A stretch of 64,000 nt of DNA from Aquimarina sp. RZ0 (GCF_008370685.1 NZ_VTZU01000021.1:28441-92440), one strand, 5' to 3'; positions 19,105-29,483 are shown, counted from the stretch's first letter. The notes: generated by a model not told the origin, from the sequence alone. Numbers and translations are program-made.

Positions 19105-20283
19105 ATGAGTAAAGAAGTAGTAATAGTATCGGCTGTACGTACTCCTATTGGTAGTTTTTTAGGAAAGCTATCGACAATTCCTGCAACTCAATTAGGAGCA
19201 ATTGCTATTAAAGGTGCGTTAGATAAGATTAACCTTGATCCTTCCTTGGTTGAAGAAGTATTCATGGGAAATGTTGTACAAGCTGGAAACGGACAAGCAC
19301 CCGCCAGACAAGCTGCTATTGCTGCAGGAATTGGTCATAATGTTCCGTGTACTACTATCAATAAAGTATGTGCCAGTGGTATGAAAGCTGTGATGCACGC
19401 TGCGCAGGCCATTGCATTGGGAGATGCTGATATTATTGTTGCTGGAGGAATGGAAAATATGAGCCTGATTCCTCATTATGTACGATTAAGAACCGGTCAC
19501 AAATTTGGCCCTCAAACTTTTGAGGATGGTATGCAAAAAGATGGTCTTGTTGACGCCTACGACAAAAATGCCATGGGTGTTTGCGCAGATTTATGTGCTA
19601 CAGAACACAATTTTAGCAGAGAAGAACAAGATTCCTATGCCATACAATCTTATGAACGTTCTGCAAAGGCCTGGTCTGAAGGTAAATTTGATAATGAAGT
19701 TATACCTGTAGAAGTTCCGCAACGTCGAGGAGAACCTATCATCGTTTCTGAAGATGAAGAATACAAAAATGTAAAAATTGAAAAAATTCCTGCACTTCGT
19801 CCCGCATTCTCCAAAGATGGAACTGTAACCGCCGCGAATGCTTCTACCATAAATGATGGTGCCGGAGCGGTTATTGTTATGAGTGCAGAAAAAGCTGCAG
19901 AATTAAAACTTACTCCGTTGGTTAAAATAAAAAGCTATGCAGATGCAGCACAGGAACCAAAGTGGTTTACTACAGCTCCTGCCAAAGCTTTACCAAAAGC
20001 AATAGAAAAAGCAGGAATTACACTAAATGATGTAGATTTCTTTGAATTTAATGAAGCGTTTGCTGTGGTTGGATTAGCCAATATGAAAATATTAGGGTTA
20101 AACGATGCTAATACAAATGTGAATGGTGGTGCTGTATCACTTGGTCATCCACTTGGGTGTTCTGGAGTGCGTATCCTGATAACATTAATGAATGTACTGG
20201 AACAAAACGATGCTAAAACAGGAGCTGCAGCTATATGTAATGGCGGCGGAGGTGCTTCGGCTATGGTTCTTGAACGCATGTAA
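19105..20283 (+). CDS. Acetyl-CoA C-acetyltransferase (thiolase)
   Basis: 392 residues, a typical biosynthetic-type thiolase that condenses two acetyl-CoA to acetoacetyl-CoA. All catalytic residues are visible: nucleophile Cys89 in NKVCASGMKA, His348 in SLGHPLGCSG and Cys378 in AICNGGGGAS. Also present are FFEFNEAFA and the CoA-loop region NASTINDGAGA. It is followed 42 bp later by an NlpC/P60 gene with no obvious functional link. Confidence 0.95.
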   Translation: MSKEVVIVSAVRTPIGSFLGKLSTIPATQLGAIAIKGALDKINLDPSLVEEVFMGNVVQAGNGQAPARQAAIAAGIGHNVPCTTINKVCASGMKAVMHAAQAIALGDADIIVAGGMENMSLIPHYVRLRTGHKFGPQTFEDGMQKDGLVDAYDKNAMGVCADLCATEHNFSREEQDSYAIQSYERSAKAWSEGKFDNEVIPVEVPQRRGEPIIVSEDEEYKNVKIEKIPALRPAFSKDGTVTAANASTINDGAGAVIVMSAEKAAELKLTPLVKIKSYADAAQEPKWFTTAPAKALPKAIEKAGITLNDVDFFEFNEAFAVVGLANMKILGLNDANTNVNGGAVSLGHPLGCSGVRILITLMNVLEQNDAKTGAAAICNGGGGASAMVLERM

Positions 20284-20325
20284 ATTTAAATTTTTTATAA
20301 TAAAAACCCGTAACTAAATCACTAC

Positions 20326-21075
20326 ATGCAATACGGTATTTGCAATCTGAGTATTGTCCCTTTACGTTTTGAACCCAAGGATTCCAGTGAGATGGTATCA
20401 CAAGTTTTATATGGAGAACATTTTAAAATCCTGGAAAAACGAAAAAAATGGAGTCAGGTACGTTTGGCCTTTGACGCATACGAAGGCTGGATAGATAATA
20501 AACAATTTACAGAACTTACAAAGGAAGAATATAATCGTTTTGACACACAACCATTAGATTTGGCATCAGACCTGATAGACTTTGTTAGTCTTAAAGACAA
20601 TCAATTAATGCCAATCCCGTTAGGTTCTTCCTTAGGTGCTCTGGATTTTTTTGACCATCAGTACGAAGGAAACCGAATTAATGGCATACAGCCTAAGGAT
20701 AACGTGATAGAAACTGCATTTCTTTTTCTTAACGCACCATACTTATGGGGAGGCAAAACAAATTTTGGTATTGATTGTAGTGGTCTTACCCAAATGGTCT
20801 ATAAACTCAATGGTCATAAATTATTGAGAGATGCTTCCCTGCAAGCTACACAAGGAGATCCTTTAAGTTTTATTGAAGAGAGTGAACCCGGCGATCTGGC
20901 TTTCTTTGATAATGAAGAAGGAGTGATTACTCACGTGGGCGTAATTATGAAAGATAATTACATTATCCATGCACACGGTAAAGTACGTGTTGATCGCTTG
21001 GATCATACAGGTATTTTTAATAATGAAAAACGTGCCTATACTCATAAATTAAGGGTTATCAAACGTATTATTTGA
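20326..21075 (+). CDS. NlpC/P60 cysteine peptidase with SH3-like domain
   Basis: 249 residues. Residues about 1-70 form a bacterial SH3-like domain (EMVSQVLYGEHFKILEKRK, VRLAFDAYEGWID). The NlpC/P60 domain spans about 120-249, with the triad Cys151 (FGIDCSGLTQ), His203 (THVGVI) and His215 (IIHAHGK). The family cleaves D-Glu-diaminopimelate bonds of peptidoglycan stem peptides. No signal peptide is present, so a cytoplasmic recycling role is plausible. The last codons lie inside a perfect 19-bp hairpin. Confidence 0.92.
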   Translation: MQYGICNLSIVPLRFEPKDSSEMVSQVLYGEHFKILEKRKKWSQVRLAFDAYEGWIDNKQFTELTKEEYNRFDTQPLDLASDLIDFVSLKDNQLMPIPLGSSLGALDFFDHQYEGNRINGIQPKDNVIETAFLFLNAPYLWGGKTNFGIDCSGLTQMVYKLNGHKLLRDASLQATQGDPLSFIEESEPGDLAFFDNEEGVITHVGVIMKDNYIIHAHGKVRVDRLDHTGIFNNEKRAYTHKLRVIKRII

Positions 21076-21099
21076 TATCCTATCAAATAATACGTTTGA
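21059..21099. repeat. Perfect 19-bp stem hairpin at gene end
   Basis: Positions 21059-21077 are the exact reverse complement of 21081-21099, separated by TCC. The left arm contains the last codons and the stop of the NlpC/P60 gene. No T-tract follows, so it is not a canonical intrinsic terminator, though it may protect or end the transcript. Confidence 0.8.
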
Positions 21100-21895
21100 C
21101 TGAGTTCTATAATCTTGTTTAGACATAAAGGAAAATTAAGGCATCTTTATAACCTTTATTTTATCATGAAATAGCAACAATAAAGATCAAATTTTAATGG
21201 GAAATTTTATATCTTGAATAGTATACTAGTTATTGAACATTTTTATAATTATCAACTAGAATTACCAGCATCTTAAAAGGAGAATTATCCCTGCATATTA
21301 AAACTTAATCTCTTAAAAAAATCTTAATACCTTTTTTATAAAAATCAAAACCTTTCTAAAAAAAAACCAACAACACACTCTATTACAACCAGTTATTTTT
21401 TACAAAAATTAACTAAAATTAACAATAAAAATTTGATATCATAAAAAAAACCTAATTAGTATTTTTTTAGAAAATTAAACTACCCAAAGTTTCAAAATTA
21501 AATCTAATTTTGTAGTAATATAAACTACTAAAAACACAAACCTACTACTCAATGAAAACAAAACTCAAAACGATCAAACCATTAGTAACTGAAATGGTAA
21601 CGATTGGTTCTAAATATTCAATTAGAACCTAAAAACACTTTTATTTTAATTAAATCATCGTTAATTCTTTAGTGTTAACATAGGATAAGAAAGCTTATTT
21701 CTTCTATGGAAGGTTTTTTTAGTAAAAAACAATTTCACGGCTAGTAAACAGCTTTTTATTTTCGTATGCTTTTTGATATTATTTTGTATAAAATGATATC
21801 GAAAAAAGTTTCTTAATTTAAAAATTCCTGCCTCCTATTTACACTATCCATTGACGATTATAATTTCTTAAAAAAATTCTAACACAAACCAAATT
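21100..21895. other. Long A+T-rich intergenic region
   Basis: No supported gene in about 800 bp. TAATTTTG at 21507-21514 fits the -7 consensus. Some 38 bp further on is a 26-codon ORF (21552-21632, beginning MKTKLKTIKPLVTEM) of unproven reality. The region probably contains the promoter and a long leader of the secreted multidomain protein that follows. Confidence 0.35.
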
Positions 21896-24592
21896 ATGAA
21901 AACTAGAATTCGTATTTTATTACTTATGGTCATTCTGACCACATTTGCTGAAGCCAACGCACAGCAACGACCATCCTTTAACAAAAGTAAGGATATTTTA
22001 ATCGCTCAATTTGATAGTAAACCAGATATTGACGATATCCATGCGCAAGCAGCTCTAGGTAGCATGTTAGCTCATGATGATTTAAAAAATGTAAAGTATT
22101 ATGCGGTTGCAGGTGCTATTGGAACTCAAGGAGGTAGATTTATCGACTCCGATGCACTCTTTAATATGGCTTTTGGTAATAACTGGACAGATGCTGATGC
22201 TAATTGGTCTGCATCAGTGAACAAGATTAAAAATAAAGTGATTCCTATCCTACAGAATGGTGGTAAGGTATGGGTACAAGAGGCTGGTCAGTCTGATATA
22301 ACAGCAGACTGGATTGCTGAGGTATTAAAAACCGTTAATGCTGCGACTGTAAAATCAAATGTAATTGTAGTGCAACACAGTAAATGGAACGAAGACAAAA
22401 CAACTAATTCTGACCTTCGCTATGTAAAAAACAAAGCAAAATATTTTGCTATTGATGACGGGAATGCTCCTGATGGTGCTTCTTGGGGAGATCGAGGACC
22501 TTGGGGAACTCCAGAATATAGAAATAAAAACAAAAGCTGGATCAATCGAGCAAAATCTTCTCCGAATGCCAAAGCAAAACAATTATGGATAGAAGCTGAT
22601 CGCGTGATCCAAAACCATAATCACTTTCCATCACATTCGCATATTTCTTCTGGAGGTGTAGACTATTCTGACTGTGCAGAAAACTGGTGGATCTTTGAAA
22701 TTGGAGCTAAAGCAAACAACATAACTAAATTTTGGAACAGATATGTAACCAATACTACAGGATCTAATCCTGATCCTAATCCTCCTGGAGGTGGTGATGG
22801 CGGTAACGGTGGTGACAGCTGTGTTGCTGTTGAACGAAATGGTGTAGCAGCAGTAGAAGCTGAACATTTTACTAGCCAGTCAAAAACTGGAAAAAGAAAG
22901 TGGTATACATTTGATCAAAATAATTCTAATGGACCTAAGCCAGATCCAGATGGTTTACATAAAAATGGTTCAAGTGAAGGAGGGTATCTTGAGATTTTAC
23001 CAGATACCAGAGTAACTCACGGAGATCCTCTTAATGGTGATAACTTTAGTAATGATCCAGGAAAGCACGCTATAGTTAACTATAAAGTAAAATTCTCAAG
23101 TGCTGGTAAATACTTTGTTTGGGTGAGAGCGTATTCTTCTGGAACAGAAGATAATGGAGTGCACGTAGGAATCAATGGAACCTGGCCAGAATCTGGAAAA
23201 AGATTACAATGGTGTGCTGGTAAAAATCAGTGGACCTGGGAGAGTAAGCAACGTACTGGAGCTAATCACTGTGGTGAAGCACAAAAGATATTCCTTAATG
23301 TTCCTAGCGCAGGAGTACATACAATTTCATTCTCTATGAGAGAAGATGGATTCGAAATGGATAAATTTGTTTTATCCAAAGCATACAATAAGCCAACTGG
23401 AACAGGACCTGCAGAAGTACTTACAGATTGCAATGGTGACGGCGGAGGAAACCCTCCTACATCTGCTAAAATTAAAGTTCCTGGAACTTTTGAAGCTGAA
23501 GCTTTCCAGAGTAAAAATGGAAGTGTTAAAACAGAAAACACTCCTGGATCATCAGGAAAAAATCTTGGGTTTATTAAAAATGGAGATTATGTAGATTATC
23601 AGGTTGAAATAGCGTCTGACGGAACCTACTCTCTTGATGTAATGGCTTCTAGTGCAGGAGCAGGAGGAAAAATTGAAGTACTTGAAGCTGGATCTGTTGT
23701 TGGTACGATTAACATCACAGCAAATGGTAAATGGCATACTTACAAAAAGTATTCTGCTAATGTCTCTCTAAAAGCTGGTACCAAAAAATTAAGACTATTA
23801 TTTAAAGGCGGAAATGGATTTTTATTCAATGTAGACAAGATCATTACCAAAAAAGTTGGAAACAGTGGTTCTGGTTCTCAGTCCAAAACGGTAACTTTAT
23901 CTCCTATCCACGATGCATATTTAGATAGAAATACCAGACATAATATCAATATGATTAGAATAGAACAAGCTAAACGTTCTGGATATTTAATGTTTGACCT
24001 TTCTTCTGTAAAAGGTAACATTCAGAAAGCTGAACTTAAATTCACAATTGCCGGAGATGCAGGAAATGGTAATGTTACTGTCCATAGAGGTAATAAAAAT
24101 AACTGGACAGAACAGAATTTATCTAAGAATAACAAACCAGGTAAAGCACAATCTTTGGGAAGTATAAATAGTAACTTTGCTGTTGGAAATACTAAAACAG
24201 TAGCGTTAAAAACCGGATCAATTACAGGTGATAAGCTTTCTTTAATTATAGAAGCTACCTCAGGAAATGATTTTGCTATTGCTTCTAAAGAAAATGCTGC
24301 TGGTAAACCTCAATTAGTGATTACATATACTACTACTAGAGAAAATAATATTGAAGAAAATGCAATTAAGATTTTCCCTAATCCAGTAGTAGAAACTATT
24401 AATTTCTCAAGTGAAATAAATATCGGTCGCGTGAAAGTGTTTAATTCTATAGGAAAGTTACAAAAAGATGTAATTTTTGAAGAAGGAGAAAATACTCTTG
24501 ATATCAAAAATTTATCTACAGGATATTATATCCTTAAAATTATCGATACAGAGAATAAAGTAATAGCTGTTCAAAAAATAGTTAAACAATAA
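21896..24592 (+). CDS. Secreted T9SS multidomain protein: nucleoside-hydrolase-like domain plus carbohydrate-binding modules
   Basis: 898 residues. Signal peptide 1-22 (ending EANAQ). Residues about 32-290 hold a domain whose start, [19 protein letters not shown], resembles the Asp cluster of nucleoside-hydrolase-fold proteins (Asp40, Asp46, Asp47). A Gly/Pro linker leads to a CBM-like beta domain (about 310-505, AVEAEHFTS). A CBM6 domain spans about 525-650 ([29 protein letters not shown]). A CBM96/DNRLRE-like domain follows (about 657-815, [22 protein letters not shown]), then a type A T9SS sorting domain ([12 protein letters not shown] to the end). Likely binds and attacks extracellular polysaccharide; the bond cleaved is unknown. 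Confidence 0.85.
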   Translation: MKTRIRILLLMVILTTFAEANAQQRPSFNKSKDILIAQFDSKPDIDDIHAQAALGSMLAHDDLKNVKYYAVAGAIGTQGGRFIDSDALFNMAFGNNWTDADANWSASVNKIKNKVIPILQNGGKVWVQEAGQSDITADWIAEVLKTVNAATVKSNVIVVQHSKWNEDKTTNSDLRYVKNKAKYFAIDDGNAPDGASWGDRGPWGTPEYRNKNKSWINRAKSSPNAKAKQLWIEADRVIQNHNHFPSHSHISSGGVDYSDCAENWWIFEIGAKANNITKFWNRYVTNTTGSNPDPNPPGGGDGGNGGDSCVAVERNGVAAVEAEHFTSQSKTGKRKWYTFDQNNSNGPKPDPDGLHKNGSSEGGYLEILPDTRVTHGDPLNGDNFSNDPGKHAIVNYKVKFSSAGKYFVWVRAYSSGTEDNGVHVGINGTWPESGKRLQWCAGKNQWTWESKQRTGANHCGEAQKIFLNVPSAGVHTISFSMREDGFEMDKFVLSKAYNKPTGTGPAEVLTDCNGDGGGNPPTSAKIKVPGTFEAEAFQSKNGSVKTENTPGSSGKNLGFIKNGDYVDYQVEIASDGTYSLDVMASSAGAGGKIEVLEAGSVVGTINITANGKWHTYKKYSANVSLKAGTKKLRLLFKGGNGFLFNVDKIITKKVGNSGSGSQSKTVTLSPIHDAYLDRNTRHNINMIRIEQAKRSGYLMFDLSSVKGNIQKAELKFTIAGDAGNGNVTVHRGNKNNWTEQNLSKNNKPGKAQSLGSINSNFAVGNTKTVALKTGSITGDKLSLIIEATSGNDFAIASKENAAGKPQLVITYTTTRENNIEENAIKIFPNPVVETINFSSEINIGRVKVFNSIGKLQKDVIFEEGENTLDIKNLSTGYYILKIIDTENKVIAVQKIVKQ

Positions 24593-24640
24593 TAAGACTT
24601 TACCGTTTTATAAAATTTAACTAAATATCGTAACATTTTA

Positions 24641-24685
24641 TTTAGGGATGTTTTCTATTCATATAGAATAGAAAGCATCCCTTTT
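24641..24685 (+). terminator. Intrinsic terminator of the secreted protein gene
   Basis: GGGATG.TTTCTATTC pairs with GAATAGAAAGCATCCC around a short ATAT loop (about 16 bp, one G-U), followed by a run of eight T residues. It lies about 50 bp after the stop codon. Confidence 0.9.
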
Positions 24686-24783
24686 TTTTATCTGATATTA
24701 TCATCTTAAGTTTGCATTAGCTTATTCTTATTTTAAGATCACCTACAACACTTAAAATATTACTATATAAAGCTTCGGATATT

Positions 24784-24933
24784 TGAGTAATGCTGACCTG
24801 CAAAATTTACACTTTGCACGCTAATTTTGTTGATTTTTTCAACCATAGCAATGACTATACTGAAAAAAACCTACTTCAGTATAACACAAAAGCCAAGCTT
24901 TTCGGTTGAAAACCATTCCGCCTAAGATGAGTT
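24784..24933. repeat. Dispersed repeat family C, copy 2
   Basis: About 150 bp. It contains the family segments CTGCAAAATTTACACTTTGC, a hairpin of TATACTGAA and TTCAGTATA, CCAAGCTTTTCGGTTGAAAA and the right end AAGATGAGTT. The left terminal repeat is decayed. An 11-bp hairpin (AATAAGCCTCA/TGAGGCTTATT) follows at about 24953-24976. Confidence 0.65.
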
Positions 24934-24976
24934 CATATTATAAAACCAAATAAGCCTCATCTCTGAGGCTTATTGA

Positions 24977-25275
24977 TTTGTTAAACTTAACTTCATGAGA
25001 AGTTAAAAATTCCAATTTTTCTTTTACTTCTTCTCTTCTGATATCAAAAATAGGATTGTCTTATTATTTCTCAAAAAAATATTAAGAAACGGAGGCTGTA
25101 TTATCGACAAAAAACAATTAAAATCGACAAAAGACATGTAGCTATTAACTTCTCCGAACATTAACAAGGTTTGGTAAAAAGTTTCATCATATAAATCTAA
25201 TTAAACGCCAGTAATACATTGCATAAATTTCATTAATATCGTAACATTACATCTTCAAAATTTGTAATTCACTTT
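24977..25275. other. Intergenic, upstream of the NhaC antiporter
   Basis: About 300 bp of A+T-rich sequence without a coding region. It presumably carries the promoter of the antiporter gene, but I see no exact TAnnTTTG box. Confidence 0.3.
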
Positions 25276-26757
25276 ATGGAAAGTCAAAATATTCACCCTA
25301 CAGACCCTCAAAATGAAGAAATCATTGAGAATAAAGAATTAAATATTATAGAAGCTTTAATTCCTATAATTGCTTTAGTTGGAATGTTATTTTATAATGT
25401 ATACCATGCTTTTGGAGATGGTGCATTAGAAGGTAGTAATCAATTTATATTACTTCTTGGAGCAGCAGTAGCGGCTATAGTAGGATTTTTTAATAAAGTA
25501 TCTTATAAACAAATGATGGAAGAAGTTGCAAAAAATGTAAAATCTACCACGGGAGCTTTACTTATTTTATTAATGGTAGGGTCATTGGCAGGTACTTGGC
25601 TTATCAGTGGCATTATACCAACGATGATCTACTATGGGTTACAAATTCTTAATCCTACTATTTTTCTAGCTGCCTCTGTAATAATTTGCGCAATCATTTC
25701 TATTGCCACTGGCAGTTCCTGGACAACTTCTGCCACAGTAGGCATCGCACTTATCGGTATTGGGGACACACTGGGAATTTCTTCTGGTATGACTGCCGGA
25801 GCAGTTATCTCTGGAGCATATTTTGGAGATAAAATGTCTCCTCTTTCTGACACTACCAATCTGGCTCCGGCCATGGCAGGTGGAGAATTATTTTCTCATA
25901 TAAAGTATATGACGTATACAACCGTACCTACCATCATAATTACCTTACTTATTTTTATTATTATAGGTTTTGTGATTGATACAGATGGTACTCCAGAAAT
26001 TAATGGACAACTTGAAGCCATTAAAAATGCTTTTAATATCTCTCCCTGGTTATTTATAGTACCAATTCTTGTTATTGGACTTATCATCAAAAAAACGCCT
26101 CCGTTAATTGCATTACTTGCCGGGACATTATTGGGAGCTATTGCCGCTATTATTGCGCAACCAGAAATAGTTATGAATATAGCCGGTAGTACGACCTTAA
26201 ATTTTAATTCTGCATATATAGGTGTTATGAAAGCTATGACTGTAGATACGGCTGTGGAGACAACGAGTAAAGAACTAAATGACTTATTCACTGCAGGTGG
26301 TATGTCTGGAATGCTAAAAACTATCTGGTTAATTATGTGTGCCATGGTTTTTGGAGGTGTTATGGATGCTATTGGAGCCTTGGCAAGAATCAGTAATGCG
26401 TTATTAAGATTATTTGATACCGTATTTGGATTGTTTGCCAGTACAGTAGTAAGTTGTCTCGCTCTAAATGTTACTGCTTCTGATCAATATCTTGCCATTG
26501 TAGTACCTGGCAGAATGTATGCCAAAGCATTTAAGGATAAGGGGCTCGCTCCAGAAAATTTAAGCAGAACATTAGAAGATTCCGGAACAGTTACTTCTGT
26601 TTTAATTCCCTGGAATACATGTGGTGCCTATCAAAGTGGTGTTCTTGGCGTTCCTGTTATTGATTATTTCTTTTTTGCCGTTTTTAATTGGTTAAGCCCA
26701 TTTATGACCTTGTTTTTTGCAGCTTTTAGAATAAAAATAAAGCAATTAAGAGATTAA
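25276..26757 (+). CDS. NhaC-family Na+/H+ antiporter
   Basis: 493 residues with about 11-12 hydrophobic segments. Family features include GSLAGTWLISGIIPTMIYYG, the Ser/Thr-rich core TGSSWTTSATVGIALIGIG, and FGDKMSPLSDTTNLAPAMAG, which bears the ion-coordinating Asp residues. ALNVTASDQYLAIVVPGRMY is typical of the second half. It would export sodium (or malate-lactate related substrates in some members) in exchange for protons, expected in a marine bacterium. It ends cleanly and appears to be a single-gene unit. Confidence 0.93.
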   Translation: MESQNIHPTDPQNEEIIENKELNIIEALIPIIALVGMLFYNVYHAFGDGALEGSNQFILLLGAAVAAIVGFFNKVSYKQMMEEVAKNVKSTTGALLILLMVGSLAGTWLISGIIPTMIYYGLQILNPTIFLAASVIICAIISIATGSSWTTSATVGIALIGIGDTLGISSGMTAGAVISGAYFGDKMSPLSDTTNLAPAMAGGELFSHIKYMTYTTVPTIIITLLIFIIIGFVIDTDGTPEINGQLEAIKNAFNISPWLFIVPILVIGLIIKKTPPLIALLAGTLLGAIAAIIAQPEIVMNIAGSTTLNFNSAYIGVMKAMTVDTAVETTSKELNDLFTAGGMSGMLKTIWLIMCAMVFGGVMDAIGALARISNALLRLFDTVFGLFASTVVSCLALNVTASDQYLAIVVPGRMYAKAFKDKGLAPENLSRTLEDSGTVTSVLIPWNTCGAYQSGVLGVPVIDYFFFAVFNWLSPFMTLFFAAFRIKIKQLRD

Positions 26758-26872
26758 TAGATACCCTATGAGTAAGGTATAAAAATTAAACTTTTTCAAT
26801 TTGAAATCTATAACCAATATAGCTTTACATCAAAAATGTTCTATTGTATTAAGTGTACATTTTTTTTACGTA

Positions 26873-27271
26873 TTAGCTTTCTATATCAATTATTGGTGTT
26901 GGTTTTTTATCGTTATCTATTGCTACAAATTTAAACATGCCAGAAACTGCTATTTCTCTGTCATAACTATACATATCTTCTTTATAAATGTCAACCTGTA
27001 CCATACAACTAGTTCTACCTACTTCAATTACTTTGGCTATTAATTCAATAATAGTCCCTTCAGGAATTGGTTTTTCAAAATCTATTTTACCTGTAGAAAT
27101 CGTAACTACTTTCTTTCTGCTAAAACGAGTTGCACAAATAAAAGAAGCCTCATCCATCAGCTGCAAAGCTGTTCCACCAAATAAGGTTTCATAATGATTT
27201 GTTGTATTAGGAAAAACGGCTTTAAAAATTCTGGTTTCGGATTTTTCAATTAATTTATCTATAGTTTTCAT
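26873..27271 (-). CDS. Acyl-CoA thioesterase, hotdog fold
   Basis: 132 residues. The YciA/BFIT-type hotdog signature is present: FPNTTNHYETLFGGTALQLM with the conserved Asn-His and Asp in MDEASFICATRF, then TISTGKIDFEKPIPEGTIIE. The enzyme hydrolyses acyl-CoA; chain length cannot be inferred. Divergent from the nitroreductase gene, with a 17-bp palindrome between the two. Confidence 0.9.
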   Translation of the reverse strand: MKTIDKLIEKSETRIFKAVFPNTTNHYETLFGGTALQLMDEASFICATRFSRKKVVTISTGKIDFEKPIPEGTIIELIAKVIEVGRTSCMVQVDIYKEDMYSYDREIAVSGMFKFVAIDNDKKPTPIIDIES

Positions 27272-27300
27272 ATAGGTATATATAGTTTTTTCTTATCTTA

Positions 27301-27317
27301 TTACCTTTCAAAGGTAA
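27301..27317. promoter_or_regulatory. 17-bp palindrome between divergent genes, with minus-strand -7 box
   Basis: TTACCTTTCAAAGGTAA is a perfect inverted repeat (8-bp arms, 1-bp centre). On the minus strand it contains TACCTTTG, an exact TAnnTTTG -7 box placed about 38 bp before the thioesterase start. A shared operator controlling both genes is possible but inferred. Confidence 0.4.
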
Positions 27318-27360
27318 TTTTTATACCAGTATCTTTACGTTATATTTTTAAAAAACTAGA

Positions 27361-27990
27361 ATGGAAATTATAGAGAGCCTTAAATGGAGATATGCAACAA
27401 AAAAGTTTGATGCTTCCAGAGTTCTTCCGCAGGAAAAAATAAACACACTTATTGAAGCTTTTAATCTCACAGCTACATCATATGGATTACAGCCTTTAAA
27501 ACTTATAGTTTTAAAAAATAAAGAGATTCAAAAGGAACTTACAGCACACTCCTGGAACCAACAACAAATTGCTGATGCATCTCATGTACTTATCTTTTGT
27601 ATTGAAAAAACAGTGGGTGAAGAGTATATAAATCAGTATTTTGAAAATGTAAAAGCGATACGAAACACCTCTGAAGAAATTCTCAAACCTTTTAAGGAAC
27701 AGCTTGTAGATTCATTCAAAAATAAACCTTCTGATGAAATTTCTAATTGGGCAACTAAACAAGCATATCTTGCAATGGGTAATTTATTAACTGTTTGCGC
27801 TACAGAAAAGATAGATGCCTGTCCTATGGAAGGATTTATACCCGAAAAATATGATCAGATTCTTAAACTTGAAACATTAGGACTTGCTTCTGTCCTGGTA
27901 TTACCGATAGGATATAGAGCTACTGATGATGTGTTTGCTGATTTCAAGAAAGTAAGACGTCCAATAGAAGATACTGTTATTAATTTATGA
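27361..27990 (+). CDS. NAD(P)H-dependent nitroreductase-family oxidoreductase
   Basis: 209 residues of the FMN-dependent NfsB-like branch. Evidence: ESLKWRYATKKFD at the N-terminus (FMN phosphate contact), ATSYGLQPLKLIVLKN, KQAYLAMGNLLTVCATEKID and CPMEGFIPEKYDQIL. The family reduces nitroaromatics, quinones or enals. The physiological substrate is unknown. Confidence 0.92.
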   Translation: MEIIESLKWRYATKKFDASRVLPQEKINTLIEAFNLTATSYGLQPLKLIVLKNKEIQKELTAHSWNQQQIADASHVLIFCIEKTVGEEYINQYFENVKAIRNTSEEILKPFKEQLVDSFKNKPSDEISNWATKQAYLAMGNLLTVCATEKIDACPMEGFIPEKYDQILKLETLGLASVLVLPIGYRATDDVFADFKKVRRPIEDTVINL

Positions 27991-28070
27991 TGACCCCACC
28001 TGAGTATTGACTCGGTGAATTGAAAATACTTCCTGGCAATTATAAGCAGTAGTATGCAATCAACATGGTA

Positions 28071-28168
28071 CTCGATAATCAAAGATTTAAATATTCTCAG
28101 GCCTGCCTAGAAATCGAAATGTTTTTTTCGATAAAAGCTTCTCTTGGGCTTACCCCGAGATAGTTTAC
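28071..28168. repeat. Dispersed repeat family D, copy 3
   Basis: Starts CTCGATAATC, continues CAGGCCTGCCTAGAAATCGA, TTTTTTTCGATAAA and CTTGGGCTTACCCCGAGATA, and ends GTTTAC. It is in the same orientation as copy 1 and lies between the nitroreductase and the AlkC-like gene. Confidence 0.65.
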
Positions 28169-28195
28169 TACGCTTTCTTGACAAAGAAATATTTG

Positions 28196-28996
28196 CTATT
28201 TATTAATAGTTCGCAATGCTTTTTTAAGAATATAAGCTGTATGATTCCCAGGTGATTCTTTTTTCCAGGTATTGCATAAGTCCGATACCCAATCTGGTCT
28301 GGTTTTACTTGCATCATTCAGCCAATTCCCTACTGCGTCTCTAACATATTTTGATGTATCAGATTTTAATGGTTCCAAAAGACTCAATCCTTTTTCAGGA
28401 TGCGCTTTTAATTCATCAATTTTTTTTGTCCATACGCCTATGGGGCGAGTGGCTTCTGCGGCAAAACGTCGTATATTTTCATCAATATCCGTTGTCCAGC
28501 TATTTAGAATCTGAATTGCCTCTGTCAGTTCTTCAATTATAAATTCCTTGCTGGCAAATATGGCGACTTCTCTAACGCCAAAATGAGTATCAGCGGCATA
28601 TTGCCTAATGATTTCTAATCTTTCTGAAATAGACATCTCAAGAGCTGCTGTATATTGAGCTGCCCAACATCTTGCTACATCAGAAGTATGATCTGACAAA
28701 TGATTAATTACTTTTTTATCATTAGTCAGTTGTGAAAAAGTATTCCCAATCAATTTGGTATTAGAATTAGCTGTCGGTTTTTTCTGTTGAGATACTACTT
28801 CATAAAAACTATCATACCAATCTGATTTTCCTAATTCTTTTAGAATTTGCTGTAACAGTTTTAGCTGGTCAACAGCCAGCCATTCCATTAAGTTCGCTGT
28901 TTCAACAGATCCTTTATTCAAATATTCTATTACTTCCGGGTCAAGATCCTTTAAACTTCTTGGTCCTTTTCTATGGATGATATGTTCTGGAATCAT
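28196..28996 (-). CDS. AlkC-like DNA alkylation repair protein (HEAT repeats)
   Basis: 266 residues made of paired helices. Characteristic segments: ARCWAAQYTAALEMSISERL, DTHFGVREVAIFASKEF, ENIRRFAAEATRPIGVW and SKYVRDAVGNWLNDASKTRP, matching the C-terminal half of AlkC/AlkD-type HEAT-repeat glycosylases. These remove N3- and N7-alkyl purines. The catalytic pocket residues cannot be confirmed by eye, so it may be a non-enzymatic homologue. Confidence 0.8.
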   Translation of the reverse strand: MIPEHIIHRKGPRSLKDLDPEVIEYLNKGSVETANLMEWLAVDQLKLLQQILKELGKSDWYDSFYEVVSQQKKPTANSNTKLIGNTFSQLTNDKKVINHLSDHTSDVARCWAAQYTAALEMSISERLEIIRQYAADTHFGVREVAIFASKEFIIEELTEAIQILNSWTTDIDENIRRFAAEATRPIGVWTKKIDELKAHPEKGLSLLEPLKSDTSKYVRDAVGNWLNDASKTRPDWVSDLCNTWKKESPGNHTAYILKKALRTINK

Positions 28997-29072
28997 TACT
29001 TACATTTAATAAAATGATAGATACTACCAAATCTAATAAATTGATAGTATCTATACGACACGATTTGATAAA

Positions 29073-29483
29073 TTATTCTTCGAAGTGATTGAAAACATTA
29101 AAATGGTACATATCAACTGATGTTGATTTGATAACTTTAAAAATAGTTTCAGATTTTTGGTCTTTCATAATAGTTTCTGCCGCTTTTTTTGCAGACTCCA
29201 TGGTATCCCAATATACTAGGTCTATATATTTCCCTTCTTTATTATTAGCAGTTATCCGGTCTATAAAACCATCATATAATTTTACAATATCATTTAATGA
29301 TGTTAAGGCAGTTTTTACTTCTTCTACCGTGTACTCCGGGTTAACTTCAAATAATACGACTTCAATTACATAAGGTTTGGCATTCATTTCATTTTGGTTT
29401 TGACTAAAACTTGTAGAACAGCATAAAAACATACTTAACATGACAAAATTAATTAAGTGATACATTGATTTTCTTTTAATCAA
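29073..29483 (-). CDS. Secreted small protein with ABM-like ferredoxin fold
   Basis: 136 residues (130 if the second Met, MYHLINFV, is used). The signal peptide ends SFSQ. The mature part (KPYVIEVVLFEVNPEYT, VKLYDGFIDRIT, YIDLVYWDTMESAKKAAET) resembles the dimeric alpha/beta barrel of antibiotic-biosynthesis-monooxygenase-like proteins. Function unknown; the exported location is inferred from the signal. Confidence 0.7.
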   Translation of the reverse strand: MIKRKSMYHLINFVMLSMFLCCSTSFSQNQNEMNAKPYVIEVVLFEVNPEYTVEEVKTALTSLNDIVKLYDGFIDRITANNKEGKYIDLVYWDTMESAKKAAETIMKDQKSETIFKVIKSTSVDMYHFNVFNHFEE

